The notes under the pieces were generated by a model. The model had not been told where the DNA came from and made no database searches. It saw only the letters and a program-made list of their open reading frames with translations. A program made the position numbers and the translations under genes. 9,029 nucleotides of DNA from Deltaproteobacteria bacterium (GTDB taxonomy: Bacteria > Desulfobacterota > Binatia > UBA9968): NCBI GenBank assembly GCA_023250495.1, contig JAHFAP010000124.1, positions 1-9,029 on the forward strand, read 5' to 3'. This document shows, piece after piece, positions 6,195-9,029 of the stretch (position 1 is the first letter of the stretch; every line of letters starts with the position of its first letter).

Positions 6195-6258
6195 AGATTC
6201 TTCGCTTCGCTCAGAATGACACTTCAGAGATTGTCATCCTGAACGAAGTGAAGGATCT
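6195..6258. repeat. Long imperfect inverted repeat with GAAGCGAAG-type core (dispersed intergenic repeat)
   Basis: Arms 6195-6220 and 6233-6258 pair at 22 of 26 positions around a 12-bp spacer. All four differences are transitions; in plus-strand RNA two of them become G-U wobbles and two A-C mismatches. The arm, read as TCATTCTGAGCGAAGCGAAG and onward on the minus strand, is a sequence I recall seeing often between genes in assemblies of uncultured bacteria, where its translation (F-V-Q-D-D, or F-F-A-S-L-R-M) contaminates protein predictions. That recollection was not checked. It sits between the ATPase and oxidoreductase genes and could form a cruciform or an RNA hairpin. No T-run follows, so it is not an obvious intrinsic terminator. 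Confidence 0.75.
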
Positions 6259-6295
6259 GTGTTAAGTGAATTAATTCGAATTGCGAGATATGCAC

Positions 6296-7510
6296 ATGGC
6301 AGAAGCCAGAACACTGAAGGTCGCCATCGCGGGCCTTGGCGTCGGCAGCACGCAAATTATCCCGGCGATGGCCCAGATGCCCGGCATGCAGCTCGTGGCC
6401 GCCGCGGATTTCCGCAAAGACGCGCTGGAGGCTTTCCGGCAAAAATATGGCGGCCGTGTTTACGACAGCGTAGACAAACTCTGCGCCGATCCCGAGGTCG
6501 AAGCGGTTTGGATTTCCACGCCGAATCAGTTTCACTGCGAACACGTGATCACAGCGGCGGAGCACGGCAAGCATGTGGTCGTGGAGAAGCCGATGGCGCT
6601 GTCGATTGAAGAATGCGAGAAGATGGTGGCCGCGGCGGAGAAGAATAAGATTAAACTCCTCTGCGGCCACACGCAGAGCTTCAATCCCGCCATTCGCGCG
6701 ATGAGGCAGGTGATCAAGTCCGGCGAACTGGGCCGGCTCCGCGCGTTGAATACCTGGATGTATACGGACTGGATGCTGAGACCCAGAATGCCGCAGGAGC
6801 TCGATCTCAAGCTCGGCGGCGGAGTCGTCTACAGACAGGGGCCGCATCAGATCGACACGATCCGGCTGCTCGGCGGCGGCATGGTGCGAAGCGTGCGTGC
6901 GATGACGGGCCAGTGGATGAAAGAACGGCCGGCGCCGGGATATTACTCGGCATTTTTGGAATTCCAAGACGGCACGCCCGCGATCGTCGTGTACAACGGT
7001 TACGGCTACTTCGACAGCTCTGAGCTGACCTGGGAGATGGGCGAGAGGCATTACAACCAAGAAGAGCGTGTGCGCGTTAGAGGCGAGCTTAGAAACAAAA
7101 CGATGGACGAAGAGAAGGCGAAAGAGGCGATGCGCTTCGGCGGGAAGAGAGAAGGCGAGTTTACCCACGGGACCGCGGTGCAGCAGGAACGAGCCAGGAG
7201 GGGAATTCAAGGGGGCGGCCATTTCTTCGGCGTCACCGTGGTGAGCTGCGAGAGAGGGGACATCCGCCAATCTCCCGACGGCATTTACCTCTACGGCGAC
7301 GAAGGCCAGAAAGAGCTTCCCGTCACGGGACGGAGCGCGTCGAGATTTTCCGAGCTGAACGAACTCTGCGAGGCCGTCATTCAGGATCGCCCCGTCTATC
7401 ACGACGGGAGATGGGGGATGGCGACGCTGGAGGTCTGCCTGGCGATCATGCAGTCCGCCCGCGAAAGGCGCGAGATTATGCTGACCCACCAGAGCCCGAC
7501 GCCGGATTGA
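6296..7510 (+). CDS. Gfo/Idh/MocA-family NAD(P)-dependent oxidoreductase, phthalate-dihydrodiol-dehydrogenase-like
   Basis: Predicted cytoplasmic dehydrogenase of 404 residues. The Rossmann domain opens with V-A-I-A-G-L-G-V-G-S (G13, G15, G17), followed by A-A-A-D after the second strand, W-I-S-T-P-N-Q-F-H-C, and the family motif E-K-P with catalytic-type K98. The C-terminal domain carries G-H-T-Q-S-F-N-P, W-M-L-R-P-R-M-P-Q-E-L-D and G-G-G-V-V-Y-R-Q-G-P-H-Q-I-D, where H184 and D187 match the expected active-site pair. The R-P-R-M-P and R-Q-G-P-H-Q patterns recall Pht4-type 4,5-dihydro-4,5-dihydroxyphthalate dehydrogenases; this is from memory and the substrate is unproven. Start choice: ATG at 6296 lies 8 bp after a weak GAG, with in-frame ATG 6290 and TTG 6281 upstream as alternatives adding 2 and 5 residues. 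It may be read through from the ATPase gene or have its own promoter in the repeat-bearing gap. Confidence 0.85.
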   Translation: MAEARTLKVAIAGLGVGSTQIIPAMAQMPGMQLVAAADFRKDALEAFRQKYGGRVYDSVDKLCADPEVEAVWISTPNQFHCEHVITAAEHGKHVVVEKPMALSIEECEKMVAAAEKNKIKLLCGHTQSFNPAIRAMRQVIKSGELGRLRALNTWMYTDWMLRPRMPQELDLKLGGGVVYRQGPHQIDTIRLLGGGMVRSVRAMTGQWMKERPAPGYYSAFLEFQDGTPAIVVYNGYGYFDSSELTWEMGERHYNQEERVRVRGELRNKTMDEEKAKEAMRFGGKREGEFTHGTAVQQERARRGIQGGGHFFGVTVVSCERGDIRQSPDGIYLYGDEGQKELPVTGRSASRFSELNELCEAVIQDRPVYHDGRWGMATLEVCLAIMQSARERREIMLTHQSPTPD

Positions 7511-7520
7511 GAATTCCCGC

Positions 7521-8990
7521 CTACCGGATCATCAGGCGCTCGGCTTTGCCAGAATAATTGATAAAGACGGTTTTAAGCTCGGTGAAGAAGTTGAGTCCTT
7601 CTTCGGCCATTTCGCGTTCGCCCACGCCGGTGGCCTTGGTGCCACCGAAAGGCAACTGCGCCTCCCCGCCAATAGTCGGCTCGTTGACGTGAACCATGCC
7701 GGTCTCGACCTCCTCGACAAAATTCATCACCCAGTCGAGGTTCTGGGTGAAGATCGAAGTCGTGAGGCCGTACTCGACTGAATTGGCGAACTGAAGCGCT
7801 TCCTCCAGGCTCTTCGCAGTGCTTACGGAGAGGATCGGACCGAAGATCTCTTCGCGGAAGATGCGCATGTGCGGGGATACGTTGTCGAAGATGGTCGGCT
7901 CGACGAAATAGCCGCTGCTCAGGTGTTCCGGCCTTTTGCCGCCGAGTACCAGACGCGCCCCTTCCCGTGTGCCCAACTCGATGTAGTCGAGGTCGGTTTT
8001 CCACTGCTTTTCGTCCACGGCCGGCCCCATGTCAACGCTCTCGTCCAACCCAGGCCCGACTTTGATCTTTTTCGCTTGCTCGACAAGGCGCTCGAGCAGG
8101 GCCTCTTTGACCGCTGGCATCGCGATCACGCGCGATGTCGCGGTGCAGCGCTGGCCGGTGGAGCCGAAGGCGCCGCCGTGAATGGCGACCGCGGCCTTAT
8201 CCAGGTCGGCGTCCGGCATCACGATCACAGCATTTTTTCCGCCCATCTCGCAGGTCACTTTGGCCCCGCGTGCCGCCGCTTTGACGTAAAGCGCCCCTCC
8301 GACTTCGTTGGAGCCGGTGAAGGAAACAGCGCGAATAGCGGGGGAATTGACAATCGCCTCGCCGACCACGGAGCCCGAGCCGACGACCATGTTGAAGACC
8401 CCCGGTGGAAGCCCTGCCTCCTCGTAAATCTCCGCCATCAATGAGGCCGTGGCCGGAGTCAGCTCCGCAGGCTTAAAGACCACACTGTTGCCGGCCACAA
8501 TGGCGGGCGCCGATTTCCAGACGGGGATCGCCCAGGGAAAGTTCCACGGCGCGATAAGACCGACGACGCCGAGCGGGCGGCGAATGGTGTAGGTGAAGGT
8601 GTCGCGCGCCTCAGATGGGAGAGTTTTGCCGTGCATGCGGAATCCTTCTCCGGCGTAGTATTCAAGCAGAGATATGCCTTTGAGCACTTCACCTTTGGCC
8701 TCTTTAAAGATCTTGCCCTCTTCGCGGGTCAAGGCACGGGCGATTTCGTCGGCACGCCGGCGCGCGATATCCGCGGCGCGCCAAACCACGCGCCCGCGCT
8801 CCGGCCCAGGGGTCCTTTTCCAATCCCGGAAAGCCGCCTGCGCTCCGTTGATGGCGAGTTGAACGTCCTCAGCTGTTGCAGCGGGGAACTCTGCCAGCAC
8901 ATCCGTCGTATCGGCCGGATTAATGTTGCGAACGAGCCGCTCCGACTTCGGGTGATACCACTGCCCGTTAATGTATGAACCTGTGTGCAT
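7521..8990 (-). CDS. NAD(P)-dependent aldehyde dehydrogenase, 2-oxoglutarate-semialdehyde-dehydrogenase-like
   Basis: Cytoplasmic aldehyde dehydrogenase of 489 residues, full length for the family, oxidising an aldehyde to its acid. Key residues are present: oxyanion N150 in A-P-W-N-F-P-W, K173 and E176 in F-K-P-A-E, the cofactor-binding F-T-G-S-N-E-V-G (224-231), general base E248 in C-E-M-G-G-K-N, and nucleophile C282 in G-Q-R-C-T. E176, at the position that in class 1/2 enzymes contacts the adenine ribose, favours NAD over NADP. The C-terminal pattern F-G-G-T-K-A-T-G-V-G-E-R-E-M followed by F-F-T-E-L-K-T-V-F is close to YcbD-like enzymes acting on 2-oxoglutarate semialdehyde, an intermediate of sugar-acid and hydroxyproline breakdown. 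Assignment to that substrate is inference. GAGGAG (8999-8994) supports the ATG at 8990. The gene converges on the oxidoreductase with a 10-bp gap. Confidence 0.93.
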   Translation of the reverse strand: MHTGSYINGQWYHPKSERLVRNINPADTTDVLAEFPAATAEDVQLAINGAQAAFRDWKRTPGPERGRVVWRAADIARRRADEIARALTREEGKIFKEAKGEVLKGISLLEYYAGEGFRMHGKTLPSEARDTFTYTIRRPLGVVGLIAPWNFPWAIPVWKSAPAIVAGNSVVFKPAELTPATASLMAEIYEEAGLPPGVFNMVVGSGSVVGEAIVNSPAIRAVSFTGSNEVGGALYVKAAARGAKVTCEMGGKNAVIVMPDADLDKAAVAIHGGAFGSTGQRCTATSRVIAMPAVKEALLERLVEQAKKIKVGPGLDESVDMGPAVDEKQWKTDLDYIELGTREGARLVLGGKRPEHLSSGYFVEPTIFDNVSPHMRIFREEIFGPILSVSTAKSLEEALQFANSVEYGLTTSIFTQNLDWVMNFVEEVETGMVHVNEPTIGGEAQLPFGGTKATGVGEREMAEEGLNFFTELKTVFINYSGKAERLMIR

Positions 8991-9010
8991 ACGCTCCTCG
9001 CTTTAAATTT

Positions 9011-9026
9011 CTGAGACGGATCTCAG
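9011..9026. promoter_or_regulatory. Small perfect inverted repeat upstream of the aldehyde dehydrogenase, possible operator
   Basis: CTGAGA (9011-9016) and TCTCAG (9021-9026) are perfect inverted repeats around a 4-bp centre, 20 bp upstream of the aldehyde dehydrogenase start at 8990. The spacing suits a repressor operator over a promoter or the 5' leader. It could equally be the stem of a small hairpin from a gene beyond the window edge. A 6-bp arm is short enough to arise by chance. Confidence 0.25.
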
Positions 9027-9029
9027 CCT

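Noticed and set aside
6195..6258. IS or MITE terminal inverted repeats
   Set aside because: No transposase, no target-site duplication visible, and only a 12-bp spacer between arms. A simple palindromic repeat fits better, though a decayed MITE cannot be excluded.
6224..7489. 421-codon minus-strand open frame opposite the oxidoreductase gene
   Set aside because: It covers the same bases as an oxidoreductase with intact family motifs. The translation is rich in H, R and A without any recognisable domain, and its C-terminal end runs into the intergenic inverted repeat (I-L-H-F-V-Q-D-D), a known kind of spurious peptide.

Overview
The window looks like a chromosomal catabolic and transport region from a free-living bacterium with a Gram-negative type envelope. 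Two solute-binding proteins carry Sec-type signal peptides without a good lipobox, so they are probably soluble in a periplasm. Base composition is moderately GC-rich, and there is no phage, IS, tRNA, rRNA or CRISPR signal. The mix of genes (orphan NMT1-like and Fe-type binding proteins, amidohydrolases of the PF04909 and D-aminoacylase types, a phthalate-dihydrodiol-dehydrogenase-like Gfo/Idh/MocA protein) and the short dispersed intergenic repeats remind me of uncultured soil or groundwater lineages such as Binatota, Rokubacteria or Tectomicrobia. That placement is an impression, not a demonstration.

Layout, left to right. The C-terminal end of an unrecognised plus-strand gene (to base 155) is followed by a plausible sigma70-type promoter and a periplasmic NMT1/SsuA-like binding protein (236-1237). 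A 67-bp gap containing an imperfect inverted repeat separates it tail-to-tail from a minus-strand amidohydrolase (1305-2357). A divergent intergenic region with a TTGACA-type promoter leads to a plus-strand D-aminoacylase-like amidohydrolase (2477-4159). Next, 101 bp downstream, come a Fe3+-type solute-binding protein (4261-5286) and, 5 bp later, an SsuB/TauB-type ABC ATPase (5292-6131). A 164-bp repeat-bearing gap precedes a Gfo/Idh/MocA oxidoreductase (6296-7510). This converges, with only 10 bp between stop codons, on a minus-strand aldehyde dehydrogenase (7521-8990). No stretch longer than 300 bp lacks a gene.

How the genes may work together: the plus-strand run 2477-7510 could be one transcription unit, or two split at the 6132-6295 gap. 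It would pair uptake of a small organic solute with amide or cyclic-amide hydrolysis and NAD(P)-dependent oxidation. The flanking aldehyde dehydrogenase resembles 2-oxoglutarate-semialdehyde dehydrogenases, and the second amidohydrolase resembles the ACMSD/resorcylate-decarboxylase superfamily. The substrate cannot be read from the sequence. Notably, no ABC permease is present although two binding proteins and one ATPase are, and the ATPase subfamily does not match the binding protein it is coupled to. I found no clearly new molecular system. The best leads are this mixed, permease-less transport module, the unusual metal-site layout of the D-aminoacylase-like protein, and the intergenic repeat families.
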